From assembly GCF_040049195.1 (NCBI RefSeq), contig NZ_JBDZDL010000002.1: DNA of 64,000 nucleotides. The stretch is one strand, 5' to 3'. The notes beneath the pieces were generated by a model, which did no database searches, was not told the origin of the DNA, and was given only the letters and a program-made list of their open reading frames with translations. Shown piece by piece: positions 16,834-24,864 of this stretch (positions are counted from its first letter, which is position 1; the number at the start of each line of letters is the position of its first letter). The DNA comes from NCEH01 sp040049195 (GTDB lineage: Bacteria; Pseudomonadota; Alphaproteobacteria; Rhizobiales; Xanthobacteraceae). Position numbers and translations under genes: made by a program.

Positions 16834-19125
16834 ATGGCGGGCACATCAAACACTGGCGAGGAGGACCCGCCGCGCACGCAGATGCGCGGCGCGCGCGCCG
16901 CTGTCTGGGGCGCGGCGCGGGCTTTGCCGCGTCCACGTCCGTTCGGCGCCCTAAGCGATCTGCGGGAACGCCTGCTGGCGGGTCTTGCCGCAGACATCCG
17001 CGCCGAGGCGGAGGCGGGGCGGCTGGTGCTGTGGCTGCCGGTGCTGTTCGCCGCCGGCATCCTGCTCTATTTCGGCGCCGACCAGGAACCCTCGCTCCTC
17101 GCCGGCCTTCTGCTGACGGCGGCGCTTCTGGCCGCGACGCTGGCCGCGCGGGCGCACGTGTTTTCCTTCGCCGTGCTCGCGGGCGCGACGGCGCTCGCCT
17201 GCGGCTTCACCCTCGCATGTCTCCAGACCGCCCGCATCACGCGGCCGATCCTGATCCCGCCGGCGGGCAGCGTGCGGCTGACCGGATTCGTGGAGCACCT
17301 CGAGAAGCGGGCGAGCGCCGACCGCATCCTTCTGCGCGTAGGGACGGCGCAGGCCAAGGGGCTGGATTTCAAGCCCGAGCGGGTGCGTCTTTCGCTGCCG
17401 CGCGGTTCGGCACCCACGGTGGGCACCGGCATCGCCGTTTCCGTGCGCCTGCTGCCCCCGCTTGGGCCGGCGATGGTCGGCGCTCACGATTTTGGGCGTG
17501 CGCCCTGGTTCGCGGGGATCGATGCGGTGGGCTTTGCCCTCGGCCCGCCAAAGAGGACAAACCTCGCGCAAGCCCCGCCGCTCTCGGTGCGCGTTGCCGC
17601 TCTGGTCCACACGGTGCGGGTCGCGCTTGCCGCGCGCATCCGCCTGGTGCTGAGCGGCAGCGCCGCCGATATCGCCGTGGCGCTGGTGACGGGCGATCGT
17701 TCCTCCATCGCACCGGCGGTGGAGGAGAGCATGCGCCTGTCCGGCCTCACCCACGTGCTGTCGATCTCCGGGCTGCACATGGCGCTGGTGGCGGGAACGC
17801 TGTTCGCGCTGGTGCGCGGGCTGCTGGCTTTGTTCCCACCCTTGGCGCTGGGGGCGCCGGTCAAATCCCTGGCGGCGCTCTGCGCGCTGATCGGCAGCGC
17901 GCTTTATCTCGTCCTGTCCGGCAATGACGTGGCCGCCCAGCGCTCGTTCCTGATGCTGGGCCTGGTGCTGCTTGGCGTGATCGTCGGACGCGCCGCGCTG
18001 ACCTTGCGCAGCGTCGCTGTGGCGGCGGTGCTGGTGCTCGCGGCGGCGCCGATTTCGGTGCTCGATCCCGGCATGCAGATGTCGTTTGCTGCCACCCTCG
18101 CCCTCGTGGCCGCGTTCGAGCGCCTGCGCCCGTTGCGCCTGGGATGGACGGTCGAGGGGCGCGTGGCGCGGGTCGCGCTCAAAGCGGCGCTGTTCGTGGG
18201 CGGCCTTGCGATGACCTCCCTCGTCGCCGGTCTCGCCACCGCGCCCTATGGAGCCCTGCATTTCCAACGCATCGGCGCCTATGGCCTGCTCTCGAATCTC
18301 GCCGCCATGCCGGCCGTGAGCTTTCTGGTGATGCCGTTCGGCCTGCTCGGCGTACTGCTGCTGCCGTTCGGCCTGGATTCGCTGGCATGGCCGGTCATGG
18401 GGCTCGGCCTCGACATCATGGTGGGGGTCTCGGACAAGGTCGCCGCACTTCCGGGCGCGGGCCTGCGAACCGATTGGTTCAACCCGCCCTCGGTTCTCGC
18501 GGCGAGCCTTGCCCTGCTGTGCCTGTGCCTGCTGCGCGGCCGGCTCGCGGCCATCGCCGTCCTCCCGGCGCTGGTGGCCCTTGTGCTCGGTGGCGCGGCG
18601 CCGCGGCCGGACATACTCATTGCGCCGAACGGGCGCACGGTGGCGGTGCGCGACGGCGACGGCAAGCTCTCGATCCTCGGGGCGAGCTCGAACCGGATGG
18701 TGGCCGAGCAATGGCTCAGCCGCGAGAGCGACACGCGCACGGCGCAATCCGAGGGGTTGGAGGATGCCTTTCGCTGCGATCCCCTGGGCTGCACGGCAAC
18801 GACGCCCGGCGGCACCCTCGCCGTCTCACGCCGGCCGGAGGGGCTGGAGGCGGATTGCCTGAACGCGGCGCTCGTCGTGACCCCGCATCCCGCACCCAGG
18901 AAATGCCCGGCGAAGGTGATTACACCCGCCGACATGGCCCATACCGGCACGCTTGCGTTGTTCAGGGCCCCGGATACGCCGTCGTCCCAGGCGGGATGGC
19001 GCATCGTTCCGGCGCGCTCTCCCCGTCAGCAACGCCCGTGGATGCCGCCTTTGCCCCCGGTGGCCGCCGAGGGCGAGGCGGAACCGGGCGCCGCCGCACA
19101 GACGGAAGACGACGCCGCGCGCTGA
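16834..19125 (+). CDS. comEC: ComEC/Rec2-family DNA-uptake channel protein
   Basis: Inner-membrane protein of 763 residues proposed to pass transforming single-stranded DNA. It has N-terminal TM helices (about residues 45-125), an OB-like soluble region, then the Competence domain with the signature LTHVLSISGLHMALVAG near residue 305, TM helices to about 570, and a C-terminal soluble domain. That domain lacks the usual MBL metal ligands, resembling the short remnant seen in many alphaproteobacteria. The start at 16834 is chosen for its proximity to a GGAACGCGGGGG stretch. It is divergent from gltX, and no other competence gene is nearby. Confidence 0.88.
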   Translation: MAGTSNTGEEDPPRTQMRGARAAVWGAARALPRPRPFGALSDLRERLLAGLAADIRAEAEAGRLVLWLPVLFAAGILLYFGADQEPSLLAGLLLTAALLAATLAARAHVFSFAVLAGATALACGFTLACLQTARITRPILIPPAGSVRLTGFVEHLEKRASADRILLRVGTAQAKGLDFKPERVRLSLPRGSAPTVGTGIAVSVRLLPPLGPAMVGAHDFGRAPWFAGIDAVGFALGPPKRTNLAQAPPLSVRVAALVHTVRVALAARIRLVLSGSAADIAVALVTGDRSSIAPAVEESMRLSGLTHVLSISGLHMALVAGTLFALVRGLLALFPPLALGAPVKSLAALCALIGSALYLVLSGNDVAAQRSFLMLGLVLLGVIVGRAALTLRSVAVAAVLVLAAAPISVLDPGMQMSFAATLALVAAFERLRPLRLGWTVEGRVARVALKAALFVGGLAMTSLVAGLATAPYGALHFQRIGAYGLLSNLAAMPAVSFLVMPFGLLGVLLLPFGLDSLAWPVMGLGLDIMVGVSDKVAALPGAGLRTDWFNPPSVLAASLALLCLCLLRGRLAAIAVLPALVALVLGGAAPRPDILIAPNGRTVAVRDGDGKLSILGASSNRMVAEQWLSRESDTRTAQSEGLEDAFRCDPLGCTATTPGGTLAVSRRPEGLEADCLNAALVVTPHPAPRKCPAKVITPADMAHTGTLALFRAPDTPSSQAGWRIVPARSPRQQRPWMPPLPPVAAEGEAEPGAAAQTEDDAAR

Positions 19126-19153
19126 CGATCGGAATCGCCGGGGCCGCCCGCCC

Positions 19154-19873
19154 TCAATAGCGGCGCATCAGCCCGACCAGCCGGCCCTGCACCCGCACGC
19201 GGTCGGGTCCGAAAATGCGGGTCTCATAAGCGGGATTCGCCGCTTCCAGCGCGATGGAAGCGCCTTTCTTGCGCAGGCGCTTCAAGGTGGCTTCCTCGTC
19301 ATCCACCAGGGCGACGATGATGTCGCCCGTCTCGGCGCTGTCGCATTTGCGGATCAGCACGGTGTCACCGTCCAGAATGCCGGCCTCGATCATGCTGTCG
19401 CCGCGCACTTCCAATGCGAAGTGCTCGCCCGTGCCCAGCATTTCCGGCGGCACGTTCAAGGTGTGGCTGCGGGTTTGGATTGCGGAAATGGGAGAGCCGG
19501 CGGCGATGCGGCCCATGACCGGAACGGTCACGGTGGGGGAACTTTCCTCGTCCTCCACCGGCGGGCGCACGCGGCCGAGGCTGCCCTCGATCACGCTGGG
19601 GGAAAAGCCGCGCCCGCCCGAGGATGCGGCGCGGCTCGCGGCGAGGCCGGGGGCGGCGCTGTCCGGCAGGCGGACCACTTCCAGCGCTCGGGCGCGATTG
19701 GGAAGGCGGCGGATGAACCCGCGCTCTTCCAGGGCCGTGATCAGCCGATGAATGCCCGACTTGGAGCGAAGGTCGAGCGCTTCCTTCATCTCATCGAAGG
19801 AGGGCGGGACGCCGGTTTCCTTCAGGCGTTCATGGATGAAACGCAATAGATCGTATTGCTTGCGTGTCAGCAT
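19154..19873 (-). CDS. lexA: SOS-response repressor LexA
   Basis: Transcriptional repressor with autocleavage when RecA filaments form. The 239-residue protein starts MLTRKQYDLLRFIHERLKET, the winged-helix DNA-binding domain, and has a long linker. The C-terminal S24 peptidase domain has the Ala-Gly scissile bond in GRIAAGSPIS, the catalytic serine in VRGDSMIEAGI and the lysine in EATLKRLRK. The start at 19873 fits the family N-terminus better than the ATG six codons upstream. A GTTC-N7-GTTC operator lies 93 bases upstream, so it is probably autoregulated. Confidence 0.97.
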   Translation of the reverse strand: MLTRKQYDLLRFIHERLKETGVPPSFDEMKEALDLRSKSGIHRLITALEERGFIRRLPNRARALEVVRLPDSAAPGLAASRAASSGGRGFSPSVIEGSLGRVRPPVEDEESSPTVTVPVMGRIAAGSPISAIQTRSHTLNVPPEMLGTGEHFALEVRGDSMIEAGILDGDTVLIRKCDSAETGDIIVALVDDEEATLKRLRKKGASIALEAANPAYETRIFGPDRVRVQGRLVGLMRRY

Positions 19874-19965
19874 GGTCTCACCCGTCCCCATCCCACTTCC
19901 GGTTCGGCAGCGATGATCCGCAGGAGATCATCAAAACCGAAACAAATCATGAACAAGCATTAGCT

Positions 19966-19980
19966 GTTCCTTTTGTGTTC
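19966..19980 (-). promoter_or_regulatory. Alphaproteobacterial SOS box upstream of lexA
   Basis: On the plus strand GTTC (19966-19969), seven bases, GTTC (19977-19980). Read toward lexA this is GAAC-N7-GAAC, the direct-repeat LexA operator known from alphaproteobacteria. It sits in the moeA-lexA gap, 93 bases before the lexA ATG. Confidence 0.85.
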
Positions 19981-20009
19981 CGCAAGGGTGAACATCGCGT
20001 TAACGGTAT

Positions 20010-21221
20010 TCAGGAGGGGAGCTGAAGCACCGAACAGGGTTCGCCGGTCTCTCCGGCGGGGGCGAAAGCGGGCCGGACCAACAGGCAATCGGCCATGGCC
20101 AGCGTGGTCAGCATGGCGCTGTCCTGGATCGGCAAGGGCGTTGCGACCAATGCTCCGTCAGGCGCGAACGACAGGGTCGCGCGCATGTAATCGATGCGGG
20201 AATCGTTGGCCTTCACCGGGCCGCCAAGACGCGCCGCGCGCAGGGGCTGGCCATGGGAAGCCCCTTGGAGCGCATTCAACAGGGGACTCAGGAACAGCAC
20301 GGCGCCGACATAGGCGGAAACCGGATTTCCCGGCAGGCCAAGCACGCGCATGCCCCCGCGCGCGCCGAACATCAGCGGCTTTCCGGGCCGCAACGCGATC
20401 CGATGGACGGTGAGCGTCACGCCCTCGCTCCGCAGCGCCGGCACGATCAGGTCATGCTCGCCCACCGACGCCCCGCCGGAGGTGACAAGCACATCTATTC
20501 CCGATTCGGCCGCCGAGCGGATCGCGGCGCGGGTGGCCTCAAGGGAATCGCCGACGAGTCCCAGATCCACGGCTTCGGCACCGTGGGCACGGGCGAGGGC
20601 GGCGATGCCATAGACATTCGAAACGACCACCTCGGAGAGCGCGCCGCTGCCTTCGCCGGGGAGAACCAGTTCATCCCCGGTTTGCAGGATGCCCACCCTG
20701 GGGCGCGCATGGACGCTTAGAACGGGATGGTCCGCCGCGGCCGCCAGCATCACGTCGCGATCGCTCAGGCGGCGCCCGGCGGGCAGGATCAGGCTGTCGG
20801 CCGGAAAATCGAACCCGGCCTTGCGCACGTTGCGCAAAGGCGCAGTGGGTGCGGTGGTGGTGAGAAAGTCGCCGTCCCGCTCCACATTCTCCTGGATCAC
20901 CACCGTGTCGGCGCCCGCGGGCAGAAGGGCGCCGGTGAAGATCCGAACCGCCTCTCCGGTCGCAATGGCTCCGTGGAACGGGCGCCCGGCGGCGGATTCC
21001 CCGATCACCTGCAAGGTTGCCGGAACATGCGTTATGTCTGAAGCCGCTACGGCATATCCGTCCATGGCGGACATGTCGGCCGCCGGCTGGCTTCGGCGGG
21101 CCCACAGATCGGCGGCAAGCACGCGGCCGGTTGCCTCGGCGACTGGCACGGACTGCGCAGACAGGGGCGCGACGCCGGCCACCACGAGCGCGAGGGCCTC
21201 TTCCACCGGCATCAATGCCAT
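20010..21221 (-). CDS. moeA: Molybdopterin molybdenumtransferase
   Basis: Inserts molybdate into adenylylated molybdopterin in the last step of Mo-cofactor synthesis. The 403-residue product has the N-terminal domain motif SAMDGYAV, the FTGALLPAGADTVV segment, and the catalytic MogA-like domain with VTSGGASVGEHD near residue 250. The start at 21221 follows GGAGCAGGCGAC. It lies 37 bases downstream of moaC and precedes lexA, a gene order common in Rhizobiales. Confidence 0.95.
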   Translation of the reverse strand: MALMPVEEALALVVAGVAPLSAQSVPVAEATGRVLAADLWARRSQPAADMSAMDGYAVAASDITHVPATLQVIGESAAGRPFHGAIATGEAVRIFTGALLPAGADTVVIQENVERDGDFLTTTAPTAPLRNVRKAGFDFPADSLILPAGRRLSDRDVMLAAAADHPVLSVHARPRVGILQTGDELVLPGEGSGALSEVVVSNVYGIAALARAHGAEAVDLGLVGDSLEATRAAIRSAAESGIDVLVTSGGASVGEHDLIVPALRSEGVTLTVHRIALRPGKPLMFGARGGMRVLGLPGNPVSAYVGAVLFLSPLLNALQGASHGQPLRAARLGGPVKANDSRIDYMRATLSFAPDGALVATPLPIQDSAMLTTLAMADCLLVRPAFAPAGETGEPCSVLQLPS

Positions 21222-21258
21222 GTCGCCTGCTCCGAATTCTGTTTGTGGCTCGGGCGCC

Positions 21259-21741
21259 TTAGGCGTGGTCGGCGCGCCATTCGCCGGAGCGTCCGCCGGC
21301 TTTCTCCAGCAGGCGAATTCCCTCGATGCGCATGCCGCGATCAGCGGCCTTGGCCATGTCATAGATGGTCAGGCAGGCGAGGGAAACCGCCGTGAGCGCC
21401 TCCATCTCCACCCCGGTCTGGCCGCTGGTCTTGACGCGGGCGCGCACGAGGAGGCCGGGGAGGCCCGCGTCGGGCTCGATCTCAACTTCCACCTTGGAAA
21501 TCATCAGCGGATGGCAGAGCGGAATAAGCTCATGGGTGCGCTTGGACGCCATGATGCCGGCGATCCGGGCGACGCCGAGCACGTCGCCCTTCTTGGCATT
21601 GCCCGAGAGGATCAGCTCCAGCGTCGGCGCCGCCATCACGACCCGCCCCTCCGCCAGGGCCTCGCGCTCGGTCACCGCCTTTTGCGAGACATCGACCATA
21701 TGGGCCGCGCCCGAGGCATCGAGATGGGTCAGCTGCGCCAT
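21259..21741 (-). CDS. moaC: Cyclic pyranopterin monophosphate synthase
   Basis: Converts 3',8-cH2GTP into cyclic pyranopterin monophosphate, the second step of molybdopterin synthesis. The 160-residue protein has the family motifs AHMVDVSQKAVTEREA, KKGDVLGVARIAGIMASKRT, LIPLCHPL and GQTGVEMEALTAVS, with the active-site lysine and histidine region intact. It begins four bases after the DUF2147 stop codon and belongs to the same reverse-strand transcript as moeA. Confidence 0.97.
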   Translation of the reverse strand: MAQLTHLDASGAAHMVDVSQKAVTEREALAEGRVVMAAPTLELILSGNAKKGDVLGVARIAGIMASKRTHELIPLCHPLMISKVEVEIEPDAGLPGLLVRARVKTSGQTGVEMEALTAVSLACLTIYDMAKAADRGMRIEGIRLLEKAGGRSGEWRADHA

Positions 21742-21745
21742 GTGG

Positions 21746-22162
21746 CTATTTCGCCCGCGTCCAGGTCTGGGTTTCGCAGAAGGGCACGACGACGCAACCG
21801 CGCACCTTCAGCGTGTTGTCGCCGGCGAGGCTGAGCGAGGCACTATAGGTCTTGCCGTCGTCGGGATTGTAGATCTGGCCGCCGGACCAGTTGCCGCCGC
21901 TGCCGGTGAAGCCCTGGAGGATCAGCAGGCCCTTAAGGGTTCGCCCGCGCAGGCTGGCATTGGAATTCTTGGAATCGGTGAGGGCGGGATTGGTCTTGAT
22001 GTCGTCCGAGGAGACGAGGCGGCCACACACGGATCCGCCACAGGGCACGATTTCCACCACACCCTGGTCGGTGGGCGTCAGCCATGTGCCGGTCACGTCG
22101 GCGGCGAAAACAGGCGATGCCAGAATGGACAGCACCGCCACCATCAAGGGCACCTTACGCAT
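21746..22162 (-). CDS. DUF2147 exported protein
   Basis: A 138-residue protein with a signal peptide (MRKVPLMVAVLSILASPVFA, cleavage after VFA) followed by the DUF2147 domain: VTGTWLTPTDQGVVEIVPCG, LKGLLILQGF and a C-terminal GCVVVPFCETQTWTR. Three cysteines could form disulfides in the periplasm. GGGAGGGG before the ATG sets the start. The gene sits between trpC (129 bases upstream) and moaC. Function is unknown, and no link to tryptophan or molybdenum metabolism is evident. Confidence 0.85.
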   Translation of the reverse strand: MRKVPLMVAVLSILASPVFAADVTGTWLTPTDQGVVEIVPCGGSVCGRLVSSDDIKTNPALTDSKNSNASLRGRTLKGLLILQGFTGSGGNWSGGQIYNPDDGKTYSASLSLAGDNTLKVRGCVVVPFCETQTWTRAK

Positions 22163-22291
22163 TGTCCCCTCCCGAAAATTCATGCCCGGCAGATTCGCGA
22201 TCCCGGAACGCGCGGCACTATGGCAGAGGTGCCTTTCCGCAGCCAGCAGCCGAGCGCGACGGTCGCGGAGGTCTTTATGGCGGTTCACCGC

Positions 22292-23083
22292 TCAGGCGGC
22301 GAGAAGGGTCCTGGTGGCGGATGCGACATCGCTTTGCCGCATCAGGCTCTCGCCGACGAGGATCGTGCCGATGCCGATGCCGGCCAGCCGCGCCACGTCC
22401 TGCGGGGTGAAGATTCCGCTTTCGCCGATGCAGATGCGGTCCTTCGGCACCCGCGGGGCGAGGCGGGCGCTGGTGTCCAGCGTGGTCTCGAAGGTCCGCA
22501 GATTGCGGTTGTTGATCCCGACCAGGGTGCAGGGCAGGGCGAGGGCCCGGTCCAGCTCTTCTGCATCATGGACTTCCACGATGGCGTCCATGCCATAGGC
22601 GGTTGCCGCGTCCAGCAGGTCGCGGGCCAGCGCGTCATCGACGCCGGCCATGATGATGAGGATGCAATCGGCGCCCCAGGCCCGCGCTTCCGCCACCTGA
22701 TAGGTGTCGTACATGAAATCCTTCCGCAGCACCGGCAGGGAAACCGCCGCGCGCGCCTGGATCAGGAATTGCGGCGCGCCCTGGAACGAGGGCGTGTCGG
22801 TGAGGACGGAGAGGCACGCGGCGCCGCCCGCCTCATAGGCGCGGGCGAGCGCGGGAGGATCAAAGTCGGGGCGGATCAGGCCCTTGGAGGGGCTGGCCTT
22901 CTTGATCTCGGCGATCAAAGCGGTGCGTCCGGCATCCAGGGCCGCGCGCAGGGCGCCGGCGAAGGGTCGCACCGGGCTCGCCGCGCATGCGGCCGCTTCC
23001 ACCTCGGCAAGCGGACGAGCGGCCTTGGCGGCGGCAATCTCTTCGCGCTTATAGGCTTCGATGCGGGTGAGGATATCGCTCAT
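22292..23083 (-). CDS. trpC: Indole-3-glycerol-phosphate synthase
   Basis: TIM-barrel enzyme forming indole-3-glycerol phosphate from CdRP. The 263-residue product carries the catalytic lysine motif IAEIKKASPSKG, the FQGAPQFL segment, VLRKDFMYDTYQV, GINNRNLRTFETTLDTS and ICIGESGIFTP. It is monofunctional, with no TrpF domain. Its ATG overlaps the trpD stop by 4 nt, so translation is probably coupled. Confidence 0.97.
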   Translation of the reverse strand: MSDILTRIEAYKREEIAAAKAARPLAEVEAAACAASPVRPFAGALRAALDAGRTALIAEIKKASPSKGLIRPDFDPPALARAYEAGGAACLSVLTDTPSFQGAPQFLIQARAAVSLPVLRKDFMYDTYQVAEARAWGADCILIIMAGVDDALARDLLDAATAYGMDAIVEVHDAEELDRALALPCTLVGINNRNLRTFETTLDTSARLAPRVPKDRICIGESGIFTPQDVARLAGIGIGTILVGESLMRQSDVASATRTLLAA

Positions 23084-24114
23084 GACTTCACCGGAGGCGC
23101 GACTTTTTCGGAAACCATGACCAGCTGTTCCAGCCGCGCGCGCGCTGAGCCGGTGTCCAGGGAGGTCTGCGCCATGGCGACCCCTTCCGTCAGATCCGCG
23201 GCGCGGCCGGCGATCAGCAGCGCCGCCGCCGCATTCATCACGGCCACGTCGCGATAGGCGCCGGGTTCGCCATCCAGCACCGCGCGCAAAGCGATGGCAT
23301 TGTGCGCGGCATCGCCACCCTTCAAGGCCTCGGGCGCGACGCACCGCAGGCCCACATCTTCGGGCGCGATCTCGAACGTGTGGATGCGATCCTCATCCAG
23401 AGAAGCCACGTGGGTCACGCCGGACAAGGTGATCTCGTCCAAACCGTCGGAGCCGTTCACCACCCAGGCGCGCTGCGATCCGAGCGTACGCAGCACCTCG
23501 GCCAGCGGCACGATCCAGGATTTGGCATAGACGCCCACCATCTGCCGCTTCACGCCGGCCGGATTGGAAAGCGGGCCGAGCAAATTGAAGATGGTGCGGG
23601 TGCCCATTTCCACCCGCGTCGGCCCCACATGCTTCATGGCCGGATGATGCGAGGGCGCGAACATGAAGCCGATGCCGGCCTCGGCGATGCAGCGCGAAAT
23701 GCCCTCGGGCGCCAGGTCCAGCCGCACGCCCAGCGCGGCGAGCACATCTGCGGCGCCGGACTTGGAGGAGAGCGCGCGGTTGCCGTGCTTGGCCACCGGC
23801 ACGCCCGCGCCCGCCACGATGAAGGCGGCGCAGGTGGAGATATTGTAGGAGCCGGAGGCATCGCCCCCGGTACCCACCACATCCACCGCCTCGTCCGGCG
23901 CTTCCACGGGCAACATCTTGGCGCGCATGACGCTGACCGCGCCGGCGATTTCCTCCACGGTCTCGCCGCGCACGCGCAGGCCCATGAGCAGCGCGCCCAT
24001 CTGCGAGGGCGTTGCATCGCCCGACATCATCTTGTCGAAGACGTAGGCGGATTCCTCGCGCGTCAGCGCCGCGCCGGTCGCGACCTTGCCGAGCAGGGGG
24101 CGGAACTGTTCCAT
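23080..24114 (-). CDS. trpD: Anthranilate phosphoribosyltransferase
   Basis: Joins anthranilate and PRPP in tryptophan synthesis. The 344-residue protein has the PRPP-binding VGTGGDASGSYNISTCAAF motif near residues 80-98 and the anthranilate-binding KHGNRALSSKSG and FMFAPSHHPAMKHV segments. The ATG at 24114 matches the family start. It lies four bases after trpG and overlaps trpC. Confidence 0.97.
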   Translation of the reverse strand: MEQFRPLLGKVATGAALTREESAYVFDKMMSGDATPSQMGALLMGLRVRGETVEEIAGAVSVMRAKMLPVEAPDEAVDVVGTGGDASGSYNISTCAAFIVAGAGVPVAKHGNRALSSKSGAADVLAALGVRLDLAPEGISRCIAEAGIGFMFAPSHHPAMKHVGPTRVEMGTRTIFNLLGPLSNPAGVKRQMVGVYAKSWIVPLAEVLRTLGSQRAWVVNGSDGLDEITLSGVTHVASLDEDRIHTFEIAPEDVGLRCVAPEALKGGDAAHNAIALRAVLDGEPGAYRDVAVMNAAAALLIAGRAADLTEGVAMAQTSLDTGSARARLEQLVMVSEKVAPPVKS

Positions 24115-24118
24115 GGCG

Positions 24119-24724
24119 TCAGCTCCGCCCCTGCCGGCTCGCGTTGAAGGCGCGGGCGATCTCGAGGAAATTGCGCAGCAGCGCGTGCCCATTCTCCGAG
24201 GCGATGCTCTCGGGATGGAATTGCACCCCGTGCACGGGCAGCGTGCGGTGGGCGAGCCCCATGATGAGCCCATCCTCGGTGCGCGCGGTGACCTCCAGCG
24301 CGTCGGGCAAGGTGTTCTGCTCGACGATCAGGGAATGATAGCGGGTCGCGAGGAAGGAATGGTTGAGGCCGCGGAACACCGAGCGGCCCTCATGATGGAT
24401 CTGCGACATCTTCCCGTGCATGGGAATGGGCGCGCGCACCACGTCGCCACCGAACACCTGGCCGATGGCCTGATGGCCGAGGCACACGCCGAACAGCGGC
24501 ACTTGCGTGCTGGCGCGGGCGATGAGATCGCAGCAGATGCCGGCTTCCGTGGGCGTGCACGGGCCAGGGGAAATGACGATGGCATCCGGCTTTTCGGCCA
24601 GCACGTCCTCGACGCTCAGCGCATCGTTGCGGTGAACGGTGACATTTGCGCCCAGCTCGCCGAGATAATGGACGAGGTTGTAGGTGAAGCTGTCGTAATT
24701 ATCGATCAGCGTAACGGCGGTCAT
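24119..24724 (-). CDS. trpG: Anthranilate synthase glutamine amidotransferase subunit
   Basis: Class I glutamine amidotransferase of 201 residues that supplies ammonia to TrpE. It has the N-terminal IDNYDSFTYNLVHYLGELGA, oxyanion motif ISPGPCTP, nucleophile motif FGVCLGHQAIGQ and the His-Glu pair in VQFHPESI. It may also serve aminodeoxychorismate synthase, as some TrpG proteins are amphibolic. Spacing to trpD is four bases. Confidence 0.95.
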   Translation of the reverse strand: MTAVTLIDNYDSFTYNLVHYLGELGANVTVHRNDALSVEDVLAEKPDAIVISPGPCTPTEAGICCDLIARASTQVPLFGVCLGHQAIGQVFGGDVVRAPIPMHGKMSQIHHEGRSVFRGLNHSFLATRYHSLIVEQNTLPDALEVTARTEDGLIMGLAHRTLPVHGVQFHPESIASENGHALLRNFLEIARAFNASRQGRS

Positions 24725-24864
24725 CGTGGCTCCAGGCCCGGCGGATCCGGGCAGGCGCGCTCCTCGCGGAAGATTTGGGAGCTGCCCCTGAGTTAAAGCG
24801 CGGGGGTGACGGAAGGGTCAAGCCTCACGCCATCGCTCGTGGATGCACGGGGGGAGCGCCATGT

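Noticed and set aside
16951..18747. 598-codon reverse-strand open frame opposite comEC
   Set aside because: Composition (Arg/Gln/His-rich, no conserved motif) shows it to be an antisense shadow of comEC.
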